Source: Halorientalis litorea (GTDB lineage: Archaea; Halobacteriota; Halobacteria; Halobacteriales; Haloarculaceae). Taken from it: 64,000 nt of DNA. This document shows, piece by piece, positions 24,952-32,228 of the stretch (within the stretch, counting starts at the first letter, position 1; each line of letters opens with the position of its first letter). Both the position numbers and the translations under genes were made by a program. Where the stretch lies: the NCBI RefSeq assembly GCF_023028225.1, contig NZ_CP095482.1, forward strand, positions 2,046,001 through 2,110,000, in the 5' to 3' direction. The notes under the pieces are model-generated. The model was not told the origin of the DNA. It saw only the letters and a list, made by a program, of their open reading frames with translations, and did no database searches.

Positions 24952-26982
24952 ATGGACGCGGAGGTATCGATCGGGGTCGACGTCGGCGGCACCTTCACCG
25001 ACGTGGTGTTGCTCGTCGGTGACGACCGGACGACGGCCAAGGTTCCGACGACCGAGGACCAAAGCGAGGGCGTCCTCGCGGGCGTCGAGACTGCCTGTGC
25101 GGCCGCCGACTGCCCGGCGGCGGCGGTAGACAGTTTTCGCCACGCGATGACCGTCTCGGTGAACGCACTACTGGAGGGGACGGGCGCGCGGACGGCACTC
25201 GTCACCACCGAGGGCTTCGCCGACGTGCTCGAAATCGGGCGACAGGACCGCCCCGCGCTGTACGACTTGGACGCCGAGAAACCGGACCCGCTGGTGCCCC
25301 GTGAGCGACGGTTCGAGGTGCGAGAGCGAGCGACGCCCGAGGGCGTCGAGACAGTGCCCGACGAGGGGGCCGTCCGAGAAATTGCCGAGGACGTGGCGGC
25401 GAGCGACGCCGAGAGCGTCGCCGTCTCGTTCCTGCACGCCTACGCCGCCCCCGACAACGAGCGGACCGTCGCCGCGACGCTCCGGGAGACACTCGACGTA
25501 CCAGTGACGACTTCCCACGACGTGTTGGCGACCTTCCGCGAGTACGAGCGCACGGCCACTACCGTCGCGGAGGCCTACGTCACACCCGCAATCGCCGACT
25601 ACCTCGGTCGCCTCCAGTCGCGGGCGACAGACCGGGGCCTGCCCGCGCCGCGGGTGATGCAGTCGAACGGCGGCATCGCCGACGCTGGAACCGTCAGCGA
25701 CCACGCCGCGGCGACGGTGCTGTCCGGGCCGGCCGCGGGCGTCGTCGGCGCGTCGCGCGTCGCCGGGCCTGCCGTCGAGGAAGCCGGCCTCGTCACGCTC
25801 GACATGGGTGGCACGTCCACGGACGTGAGCCTCGTCCGCGACGGCGACGTGGCGCGTACGACGGACGCCGACGTGGGCGGGCACCCGGTCAGGATACCCA
25901 TGGTCGACATCGAGACGGTCGGTGCGGGCGGTGGCTCCGTCGCGTGGGTCGACGAGGGCGGCGCGCTCCGCGTCGGCCCGCAGTCGGCGGGAGCCGACCC
26001 CGGCCCCGCCTGCTACGGGAAGGGCGGGACGGACCCGACGGTCACCGACGCGGCACTCGCGCTGGGCTATCTCGGCCCCGACACGACGCTCGGCGACGGC
26101 CTCACGCTCGACTCCGACGCCGCCACGGAGGCTCTCGCTACCCTCGCCGCCGAGGCCGGACTGGACGGCCCGACGGCCGCCGCCCGGGGCGTCTACCGGA
26201 TCGCCAACGCGACGATGACGCGGGCCATCCGTGGCGTGACCGTCGAGCGCGGGCACGACCCGCGGACGTTCGCGCTGGCGGCCTTCGGCGGTGCCGGCCC
26301 GATGCACGCCGCCGCCCTCGCCGCCCGACTCGACGTCGAGCGCGTCGTCGTCCCGCCCGCAGAGGGCGTCCTCTCGGCACTCGGCCTGCTGGCGGCCGAC
26401 GAACGCCACGACGCCGTCCGCACCCGGCGGACCGCCGTCGCCGAGGCGGACGCCACGGCCGTCGAGGACACCTACGCCGCCCTCGCTGAGGAGGTGCTCG
26501 CGGAGACGACGGCCCCCGACGCGGCCACTGTCGCCCGGGCCGCGGACTGTCGGTACGCCGGCCAGAGTTTCGAGTTGTCCGTCCCGGTCCCCGACCCGTT
26601 CGACGCCGACACCGTGCGTGCCCGCTTCCACGACGCTCACGAACGCGTTCGCGGCTACCGGATGGAGGGCGAACCAGTGACGCTCGTCACCCTCCGCGCG
26701 ACGGCGACGGTTCCAGGCGAGCGGCCGACCCTCCCACACGACCCCACCGGCGACCCGCGGACGGGGACGCGCGAGGCCGTTTTCACGACGAGCGATGGGA
26801 CGGACGAACGCGACACACGCCGCCACGAAACGCCTGTGTACGACCGCGAGCGGGTCCCACCGGGTGCATCCTACGACGGCCCCGCAATCTTCGAGGGCGG
26901 GGAGAGCACCGTCGTCCTCCCCCCGGCGTGGGCCGCGAGCGTAACGGACGAGGGGGCACTCGTGTTGGAGGCTGACCGATGA
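24952..26982 (+). CDS. hyuA: Hydantoinase/oxoprolinase subunit A
   Basis: This 676-residue ATP-dependent amidohydrolase subunit carries the acetate/sugar-kinase-like fold. N-terminal GVDVGGTFTD (residues about 7-16) and central LDMGGTSTDVSL are the two phosphate-binding motifs. GAGGGSVAW and GPQSAGADPGPACYG are also typical. The C-terminal part holds FGGAGPMHA. The family includes N-methylhydantoinase A, 5-oxoprolinase and acetone carboxylase subunits, and the exact substrate cannot be told. It starts 47 bp after the membrane regulator gene, with GCGTTACGGG as a possible promoter. Its TGA overlaps an ATG (ATGA), which originally must have been the hyuB start. Confidence 0.9.
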   Translation: MDAEVSIGVDVGGTFTDVVLLVGDDRTTAKVPTTEDQSEGVLAGVETACAAADCPAAAVDSFRHAMTVSVNALLEGTGARTALVTTEGFADVLEIGRQDRPALYDLDAEKPDPLVPRERRFEVRERATPEGVETVPDEGAVREIAEDVAASDAESVAVSFLHAYAAPDNERTVAATLRETLDVPVTTSHDVLATFREYERTATTVAEAYVTPAIADYLGRLQSRATDRGLPAPRVMQSNGGIADAGTVSDHAAATVLSGPAAGVVGASRVAGPAVEEAGLVTLDMGGTSTDVSLVRDGDVARTTDADVGGHPVRIPMVDIETVGAGGGSVAWVDEGGALRVGPQSAGADPGPACYGKGGTDPTVTDAALALGYLGPDTTLGDGLTLDSDAATEALATLAAEAGLDGPTAAARGVYRIANATMTRAIRGVTVERGHDPRTFALAAFGGAGPMHAAALAARLDVERVVVPPAEGVLSALGLLAADERHDAVRTRRTAVAEADATAVEDTYAALAEEVLAETTAPDAATVARAADCRYAGQSFELSVPVPDPFDADTVRARFHDAHERVRGYRMEGEPVTLVTLRATATVPGERPTLPHDPTGDPRTGTREAVFTTSDGTDERDTRRHETPVYDRERVPPGASYDGPAIFEGGESTVVLPPAWAASVTDEGALVLEADR

Positions 26983-27008
26983 CCGACCACGACCTCGATG
27001 CTGTCGAA
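26977..27008 (+). repeat. Direct repeat, left copy of the hyuB 5' end
   Basis: Thirty-two bases starting TGACCGATGACCGACCACGA match 27117-27148 with one mismatch (CTC against ATC codon). This copy contains the original hyuA stop and an ATG followed by the first codons of hyuB. The second copy is the true hyuB start. Between them sits a GC-rich repeat element. Confidence 0.9.
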
Positions 27009-27122
27009 CCACCTTTTACTTCGTCGGGGCGCGGCACGGCCGCGCCCGCTCCTCGCAAAAGCTGGGCCAAAACGACCTGCGTGCTCCCGTCGGTCACACG
27101 CAGTGAACGAGGTGACCGATGA
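26979..27122 (+). CDS. 47-codon relay frame across the inserted repeat
   Basis: ATG at 26979 overlaps the hyuA stop (ATGA). The frame reads MTDHDLDAVEPPFTSSGRG and continues open through the whole insert, ending in TGA at 27120-27122, which overlaps the true hyuB ATG at 27119 (ATGA again). Ribosomes finishing hyuA could therefore restart, cross the element and restart on hyuB. The first nine residues copy HyuB; the rest is encoded by the repeat. It has no expected function of its own and may exist only to keep coupling. Confidence 0.55.
   Translation: MTDHDLDAVEPPFTSSGRGTAAPAPRKSWAKTTCVLPSVTRSERGDR
27009..27116 (+). repeat. Dispersed haloarchaeal repeat element, copy A
   Basis: This 108-bp insert has the order GAACCACC, TTTTACT, TCGGGG, a 9-bp hairpin (arms 27027-27035 and 27039-27047, loop ACG), CTCCTCGCAAAA, TGGGCCAAAA, and a tail CACGCAGTGAACGAGG. 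The same order occurs at 37690-37796. It is bounded by direct copies of the hyuB start. I know such sequences by sight from haloarchaeal genomes but know no established name. No open transposase is inside. Confidence 0.8.
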
Positions 27123-28690
27123 CCGACCACGACATCGATGCTGTCTCCCTCGAAATCCTCCGCACCCAGTTGGAGAGCGTCGCCGAGGAGATGGGACAGG
27201 TGCTGATACGCGGCGCGTACTCGCCGAACATCACCGAGCGGCGGGACTGCTCGACGGCACTGTTCGACGCCGACGGGCGACTCGTCGCACAGGCCGAACA
27301 CATCCCGGTCCACCTCGGCGCGATGCCCGCGGCCGTCGACGCCGTCCTCGACTGTGACCCCGAGCCCGGCGACGTGTTCGTCCTGAACGACCCGTTCCGT
27401 GGCGGGACACACCTCCCCGACGTGACGCTCGTCTCGCCGATGGCTCCCGAGGGTGAGATTCTCGGCTACGCCGTCTCCCGCGCCCACCACGCCGACGTGG
27501 GTGGGATGACCCCCGGGAGCATGCCCGCCGGAGCGCGGGATATCCAGCAGGAGGGTGTCAGGATTCCGCCGGTCCGCCTCGTCGAGCGCGGGTCGGTCGT
27601 CGCGGACGTGGAGTCGTTCCTGTTGGCGAACGTCCGCAACCCGGCGGAACGCCGGGCGGACCTCCGGGCACAGCGGGCGGCCAACGACCGTGGCGAGGCC
27701 CGAACCGGTGACCTCCTCGACGCTCACGGCGAGCGTCTCCTGACGGCCTTCTCGGCGGTCATCGACTACTCCCGCGAGCGCGTCGAGGCGGAACTCGGTG
27801 CCCTCCCGGACGGGGAGTACCACGCCACAGACGTGCTGGAGGGCGACGGCGTCACCGGGCGGGGGGCGGGCGAGGACCCGGCCGACCGGGACATCCCCGT
27901 CGCGGTGACCGTCACCGTCGACGGCGCGACGGTGGATGTGGACTTCACCGGCACCGCCGACCAAGTCCCGGGCAACGTGAACGCGCCGCTGTCGGTGGCG
28001 AAAAGCGCGGTGTACTACGTGATTCGGTGTATCACAGACCCGGATATCCCGCCGAATCAGGGGTGTTACGACCCGGTGACGGTTCGGGCACCGGAGGGGT
28101 CGTTGCTGAACCCGCGGCCGCCAGCGGCCGTCGTCGGGGGGAACGTCGAAACCAGCCAGCGGGTCACGGACGTGGTGTTCGCGGCACTCGCCGAGGCAGC
28201 CCCCGACCGGGTCCCCGCGGCCGGGCAGGGGACGATGAACAACCTCGTCGTCGGCGACGCCGACTTCCAGTACTACGAGACAATCGGCGGCGGCACGGGC
28301 GCGCGGCCGACCGGCGACGGCCTCGCCGGCGTTCAGGTCGGGATGACGAACACGCTCAACACGCCCGTCGAGGCCGTCGAGGCGGCCTACCCGCTCCGGG
28401 TCACTGAGTACGCGCTCCGCGAGGATAGCGGCGGTGCGGGTCGGTACCGCGGCGGCGACGGCCTCGTCCGCGAACTCCGCGTGCTTACTGACGCCACCGT
28501 GTCCTTGCTCACGGAGCGTCGTCGGCACGCGCCCCGCGGATTGGCCGGCGGTGCGGACGGCGCGCCTGGCCGGAACCTGATAGACGGCGACCCCGTTCCG
28601 GCGAAGACGACCTGCGAGGTGTCCGCGGGGACGACCGTCAGAATCGAGACACCGGGCGGTGGCGGACACGGTGACGCGGACGCCGAGTAG
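27119..28690 (+). CDS. hyuB: Hydantoinase/oxoprolinase subunit B
   Basis: This 523-residue partner of HyuA has family features: EMGQVLIRGAYSPNITERRD near the start, AQAEHIPVHLGAMP, a PGDVFVLNDPFRGGTHLPD metal-site-like segment, VDFTGTADQVPGNVNAP, and a glycine-rich C-terminus ETPGGGGHGD. The length is normal. It works with HyuA to open cyclic amides using ATP, or in a related carboxylase-type reaction. The 140-bp displacement between the two ATG copies separates it from hyuA, yet stop-start overlap is kept through the relay frame. The last 47 bp are copied again at 29199-29245. Confidence 0.9.
   Translation: MTDHDIDAVSLEILRTQLESVAEEMGQVLIRGAYSPNITERRDCSTALFDADGRLVAQAEHIPVHLGAMPAAVDAVLDCDPEPGDVFVLNDPFRGGTHLPDVTLVSPMAPEGEILGYAVSRAHHADVGGMTPGSMPAGARDIQQEGVRIPPVRLVERGSVVADVESFLLANVRNPAERRADLRAQRAANDRGEARTGDLLDAHGERLLTAFSAVIDYSRERVEAELGALPDGEYHATDVLEGDGVTGRGAGEDPADRDIPVAVTVTVDGATVDVDFTGTADQVPGNVNAPLSVAKSAVYYVIRCITDPDIPPNQGCYDPVTVRAPEGSLLNPRPPAAVVGGNVETSQRVTDVVFAALAEAAPDRVPAAGQGTMNNLVVGDADFQYYETIGGGTGARPTGDGLAGVQVGMTNTLNTPVEAVEAAYPLRVTEYALREDSGGAGRYRGGDGLVRELRVLTDATVSLLTERRRHAPRGLAGGADGAPGRNLIDGDPVPAKTTCEVSAGTTVRIETPGGGGHGDADAE
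28644..28690 (+). repeat. Direct repeat, hyuB 3' end (functional copy)
   Basis: The last 47 bp of hyuB match 29199-29245 at 43 of 47 positions. The two copies have the same orientation and enclose doxX. Confidence 0.85.
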
Positions 28691-28732
28691 CGGAGGGCGG
28701 GGACTACCGTGCCGCCGACCCGAGGTACCGTC

Positions 28733-29128
28733 TCACTCCCACGCCTTCTTCATGTACGCCAGTGCCGCCCCGAGCATCGCCATGTTGCCCCAGAAGGCCA
28801 GGCGGTCGCCGCTCCCGTCCTCGTCGTTCCAGAAGTCGTGCATCGTCGGAGTCACGACGGCGAGGAACGTCACCACCGCGCCGGTTGCCAGCCGCGGCAG
28901 TCGCCAGAGAGCCAGACAGAGGCCACTGACAAACATCATTCCCGAGGCCAACGGGGCCGCGAGGTCGGGGAAGGGCACACCCTCGGACTCGGCGTACTCG
29001 ATTGCCTCCTCGATGTCCCGGAAGTCCTCGGTCGCTTGGAGTGCCAACCCGAGGCCGAACAGTACCCGACCGAGTCGCGCCGGCGTGTCACTCTCGCCTG
29101 TCGCTCCCTCGTCCGTGTCTCCCTGCAT
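28733..29128 (-). CDS. DoxX family membrane protein
   Basis: This 131-residue protein has four hydrophobic segments. FGLGLALQATEDFRD, LASGMMFVSGLCLALW, and the end DRLAFWGNMAMLGAALAYM fit the DoxX fold. The start is ATG at 29128; the longer frame upstream was rejected as it runs into the repeated hyuB tail. DoxX proteins are small membrane subunits linked to thiosulfate:quinone oxidoreductase in Acidianus or to unspecified redox functions. Here there is no DoxD neighbour, so no function is claimed. The gene lies opposite in strand to hyuAB and is enclosed by the two hyuB 3'-end copies. Confidence 0.8.
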   Translation of the reverse strand: MQGDTDEGATGESDTPARLGRVLFGLGLALQATEDFRDIEEAIEYAESEGVPFPDLAAPLASGMMFVSGLCLALWRLPRLATGAVVTFLAVVTPTMHDFWNDEDGSGDRLAFWGNMAMLGAALAYMKKAWE

Positions 29129-29198
29129 ACACACACCTACTCGCGCAGACGACATAACTTGGGGGCTTGACTGACCGACTGAGCGGTCCCGTCCGGGT

Positions 29199-29245
29199 TC
29201 GAGACGCCGGGCGGTAGCGGGCACGGTGACGCGGACGACGAGTAG
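29199..29245 (+). pseudogene. Detached copy of the hyuB 3' end
   Basis: It encodes ETPGGSGHGDADDE and a stop, against ETPGGGGHGDADAE at the end of HyuB. Nothing of the upstream hyuB sequence is seen, only 47 bp. It is either the remnant of a second hyuB or the second end of an event that placed the doxX segment (28691-29198) here. No start codon or promoter belongs to it. Confidence 0.7.
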
Positions 29246-29327
29246 AAGACGGCGAGTGACACGGTTGCAGCGCGTCCAGTGCGGGTGTAGTGTACGGACT
29301 CCGTTCAGCGTCGCGGACAGGCAGGCG

Positions 29328-29576
29328 TCACGCCGACTGGCGGAGTGCCTGTAGCTGGTGCCACGCGTTCTCGTAGCCGAGGACGTACACGCCGACGACC
29401 AGCGCGAGTGTTCCCATGTAGAGCTCCCACAGTCCGAACACCGACTGTCCTGCCAGAAGGTTCGTGAGTGCCGCCTGCTCGGCCAGCAGTCCGGCGACGG
29501 TGAAAAATACCGACCCGACGGCGGTGACGACGAAACCGAGCAGTTCCCCGAGCGGTCCGTACGCGATGTCGGTCAT
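29328..29576 (-). CDS. Small membrane protein, unknown
   Basis: This 82-residue protein starts MTDIAYGPLGELLGFVVTAV and has two hydrophobic helices (about 12-32 and 44-66), ending with ENAWHQLQALRQSA. ATG at 29576 is chosen over one 27 bp upstream because the protein then starts as typical small haloarchaeal membrane proteins do. It is divergent from the next gene with 80 bp between. No family is recognised. Confidence 0.55.
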   Translation of the reverse strand: MTDIAYGPLGELLGFVVTAVGSVFFTVAGLLAEQAALTNLLAGQSVFGLWELYMGTLALVVGVYVLGYENAWHQLQALRQSA

Positions 29577-29656
29577 ACGTCGACTGGGGCCGGAGAAACG
29601 CATAGCACTTTCGGTGACTCGAAACGATTAGGATGGTGGCCGGAAACCGTCGTACT

Positions 29657-29884
29657 ATGGGACGATACGGCAACATCGACTACCCAACCATGGCGAAACG
29701 CGGGTTCTTCGTCGGACTCGCGCTGTTCCTCGTCGGCGCGCTCGGTGGACTCGTCGGTCCGGCAGTCGCCGGTCCCCTGCCGCAGTGGGAGGCGACGCTC
29801 CTGTTCGACTTGGAAGTGCTTGGCCTCCTCGTCGGCTTCTTCTCGCCGATGCTGTTCGGCGTCGTACTCCCGCTCACGGAGTGA
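29657..29884 (+). CDS. Small conserved haloarchaeal membrane protein
   Basis: This 75-residue protein starts MGRYGNIDYPTMAKRGFFVG and has two membrane helices, separated by a short loop with GPLPQWEATLLFDLE. I recognise the pattern from other haloarchaeal genomes, where it is a conserved family of unknown role, perhaps DUF7860, recalled and not checked. ATG at 29657 is favoured over the ATG 24 bp upstream; CGATTAGG about 30 bp before it could be the promoter. It is followed closely by the cysteine-cluster gene. Confidence 0.65.
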   Translation: MGRYGNIDYPTMAKRGFFVGLALFLVGALGGLVGPAVAGPLPQWEATLLFDLEVLGLLVGFFSPMLFGVVLPLTE

Positions 29885-29939
29885 CGGACCGGTTGCACGG
29901 AGACGCGAGGCTTTTGCCTCGCTGGCAGTAACTCGCCGT

Positions 29940-30698
29940 ATGGAGAGCCTCGAATCCGAGTTGGCCCGCGCCCGCGAGTTGGACGTGGCCGTCATCGCCG
30001 ACGCCATCGAGTCCATCGGGTTCGAGTGTACGCGCTGTGGGGCCTGTTGTAAAGCCGAGACGTGCGGTGAGGATACGGCACAGACCGACGACGCGGCTGG
30101 GGGAGACACCGAACCGCACACGGCGACGGTGTTCCCCGACGAGATTCGCCGACTACAGGCGACCGACGACTACGACTTCCGGGACGTGGCGCGCCCGATG
30201 CCGTACGGACTGACCGACGGCAGTGACGGCCCGGAGGGTGAAACCTTCGAGTGGGCACTCCAGACCGACGACTGCGGGGACTGCACGTTCTACGACGAAG
30301 CCGACGACGGCACCGGTGCCTGCACGGTCCACGGGGACCGGCCGCTCATCTGTCGTACGTACCCCTTCTCCGTCGCGCTCGGCGGGACGAGCCAGCCGAT
30401 GGGCGAGGCCGTCGACAGCGCGGGGCCGACGGTATCGGGTACGGACGGAACCCCGGCGGGCGAGTCCGCCGACGGCGAGCGGTTGGTCCGCGCGCACGAG
30501 TGCGAGGGGTTGGGGCGGGACATCTCGCGGGCCGACGCCGAGGCGTTGGCGGCGGCACTCAAGACGCGGGCGGTGCGGGAACTGGAGGAAGCCATCGCGG
30601 TCAGGGACAACTACGAGGCGGTCGACCCCGGGCCGGGTGGGGTGGTCGTTCACGACTCCGAAGGGGCGAAACGGCCGGACGGGTCGCCAGTCGAGTGA
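29940..30698 (+). CDS. YkgJ-type cysteine cluster protein
   Basis: This 252-residue soluble acidic protein has the cysteine cluster as FECTRCGACCKAETC (about residues 29-43), DCGDCTFYD, GACTVHGDRPLICRTYPF and a late HECEGLG. Members of this family are thought to bind zinc or an iron-sulphur cluster, and the precise role is unknown. The part between the third and fourth cysteine groups is an acidic insert of about 55 residues. ATG at 29940 follows GAGGCTTTTGCC at a distance suited to a TATA box. The gene stands alone on the plus strand before the TRAM gene. Confidence 0.82.
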   Translation: MESLESELARARELDVAVIADAIESIGFECTRCGACCKAETCGEDTAQTDDAAGGDTEPHTATVFPDEIRRLQATDDYDFRDVARPMPYGLTDGSDGPEGETFEWALQTDDCGDCTFYDEADDGTGACTVHGDRPLICRTYPFSVALGGTSQPMGEAVDSAGPTVSGTDGTPAGESADGERLVRAHECEGLGRDISRADAEALAAALKTRAVRELEEAIAVRDNYEAVDPGPGGVVVHDSEGAKRPDGSPVE

Positions 30699-30780
30699 CG
30701 CCGTGAGTCGCCCCGTCCCCCGAAGCGACGGGCAACTTCTATGACGGAGGCCGCCTATTCGTCTGTGGAGGTCTACACCC

Positions 30781-31176
30781 TTGGAAATCTCTGAGAAACT
30801 CCTGTGTCTGTTCAGTGCGGAGGTCACGAGCGACGGCGACTCGTACACTGTCGAAATTCCCAAACGCGAAGTCGACACTGGCTCTATCGACCCCGGTGAG
30901 ACGTATCGCGTCGCTCTCATCGCGAGCGAGGACGACGCCGAACCGACTTCCGAACCGGAAGAGCCGTCGACCGAGCCACAGCCGCCGGTCGAACCCGGCG
31001 AGATACGCTACGTCGAAATCGAGGACATCGGCAAGCAGGGCGACGGCATCGCCCGCGTCGAACGCGGGTACGTCATCATCGTCCCCGGTGCCGAAATCGG
31101 CGAGCGCGTCAAGATAGAGGTCACGGAGGTCAAGTCGAACTTCGCAGTCGGCGAAATCATCGACGAGGGCGTCTAG
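30781..31176 (+). CDS. TRAM domain protein with TTG start
   Basis: This 131-residue protein ends in a TRAM domain, a small RNA-binding beta barrel (IRYVEIEDIGKQGDGIARVE through VGEIIDEGV). The N-terminal part MEISEKLLCLFSAEV is conserved in haloarchaeal relatives, and an acidic proline-rich linker lies at about 55-78. No ATG or GTG lies in frame before it, so TTG at 30781 is the start. TRAM proteins in archaea include RNA chaperones related to cold shock. The gene is alone, with an out-of-frame ATG 41 bp upstream. Confidence 0.85.
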   Translation: MEISEKLLCLFSAEVTSDGDSYTVEIPKREVDTGSIDPGETYRVALIASEDDAEPTSEPEEPSTEPQPPVEPGEIRYVEIEDIGKQGDGIARVERGYVIIVPGAEIGERVKIEVTEVKSNFAVGEIIDEGV

Positions 31177-31318
31177 CTTTCCCGACCGTACCAACGGCCC
31201 CGGGACACAGCCACTCGCGCGCGCTCTCGTCGCCTCCTGAACCACCAAACCGCCAGACAGCGACCGGTTAATCGACCGTACCAAACCCGCTAAGGGTCGT
31301 CCTACCGTTCGGACTAGT

Positions 31319-31570
31319 ATGAGTGCTACAGCGTCGTCGAACGCGCCAGCCGAGACGACACTCACGGACAAACAGCGCGCGATTCTCGTGTATCTCCGTG
31401 ACAACGCCGACGAGCAGACCTACTTCAAGTCACGGCTCATCGGCGAGGAACTCGACATGTCCGCCAAGGAAGTCGGGACGAACATGCCCGCCATCCAGCA
31501 GGGCGAGTTCGATATCGAGGTCGAGAAGTGGGGCTACTCCTCCTCGACGACGTGGAAAGTGACCGCCTGA
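31319..31570 (+). CDS. Small haloarchaeal protein (DUF7123-like)
   Basis: This 83-residue protein has TLTDKQRAILVYLRDNADE then TYFKSRLIGEELDMSAKEV and WGYSSSTTWKV, a compact helix-turn-helix-like core with a beta wing. I recognise it as a very widely conserved small haloarchaeal protein, recalled as DUF7123. Its role is unknown, and a nucleic-acid-binding role is plausible from the wing-like end. CGCTAAGGG about 30 bp upstream may be the TATA box. It is convergent with the regulator gene downstream, with only 4 bp between stops. Confidence 0.75.
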   Translation: MSATASSNAPAETTLTDKQRAILVYLRDNADEQTYFKSRLIGEELDMSAKEVGTNMPAIQQGEFDIEVEKWGYSSSTTWKVTA

Positions 31571-31574
31571 GAGT

Positions 31575-32174
31575 CTAGGGGTCGTACTGCACGAGTTCGT
31601 CCGCGACGGACGCGAGCGTCGCGGCGTCGGCGTCGAAGGAGTCGGCGTAGCGAACCAGCAGGAGGAGGACCGTCTCCGGGTCTTGGACGGTGTAGCCGTC
31701 GGTCCGCGAGAGCAGGCCTGCGGCTTCGAGGTCGGCCGCGTAGTTACTGACTGTCGGTGCCGACACGCCCAACTGCGTGGCTATCTCGCTGGCCGTCAGG
31801 TCCGGGTCGCGCAGGAGGGCGACGAGCATCCCCCGCGGCGTGTCGCGGCGCAGGTACCCCAGCGTGACCTGCTCGAACGTCGAGAACTGCCCGGCAGGGA
31901 AGTACCGCTGGTAGTCGCCGTCGGCGCGTTGCTCCAGCGTCCCGTCGCCGACGAGACGGCGGAGGTGGTGTTGGGTCTCGCCGGTCCCGAGTTGCAGGTC
32001 GTCGCGTATCTTCGAGAAGTGCGCGCCGGGGGTCGCTGACACGTAGCCGGCGATGGCGTCGGGGGCGTCGCTGTCGCTCTCACCGGTAAAGCCCGAGAAG
32101 GGGGCGGCGGCACCGAGGGCGGCGAAGCGGCGGAGTGTCGCCCGCTTGTCTTCGTCAACGCCCTCGTCTGTCAT
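31575..32174 (-). CDS. Two-domain winged-helix regulator
   Basis: This 199-residue soluble protein has two winged helices. The first spans about 45-95 (GAHFSKIRDDLQLGTGETQH then HLRRLVGDGTLEQRADGDYQRY). The second spans about 110-170 (MLVALLRDPDLTASEIATQL then GVSAPTVSNYAADLEAAGLL). This double layout is common in haloarchaeal transcription factors. The TATA-like GCGTTTTAGGC lies 24-33 bp before the ATG. It is probably a regulator; target unknown. Confidence 0.8.
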   Translation of the reverse strand: MTDEGVDEDKRATLRRFAALGAAAPFSGFTGESDSDAPDAIAGYVSATPGAHFSKIRDDLQLGTGETQHHLRRLVGDGTLEQRADGDYQRYFPAGQFSTFEQVTLGYLRRDTPRGMLVALLRDPDLTASEIATQLGVSAPTVSNYAADLEAAGLLSRTDGYTVQDPETVLLLLVRYADSFDADAATLASVADELVQYDP

Positions 32175-32228
32175 ACGTATCGGTTAGCAAGACTGGCCTA
32201 AAACGCTTCGCCTGCGGGTCCGGGCCCG

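Noticed and set aside
30739..31404. 221-codon frame opposite the TRAM gene
   Set aside because: It is antisense to a conserved TRAM domain and extends into an unrelated gene.
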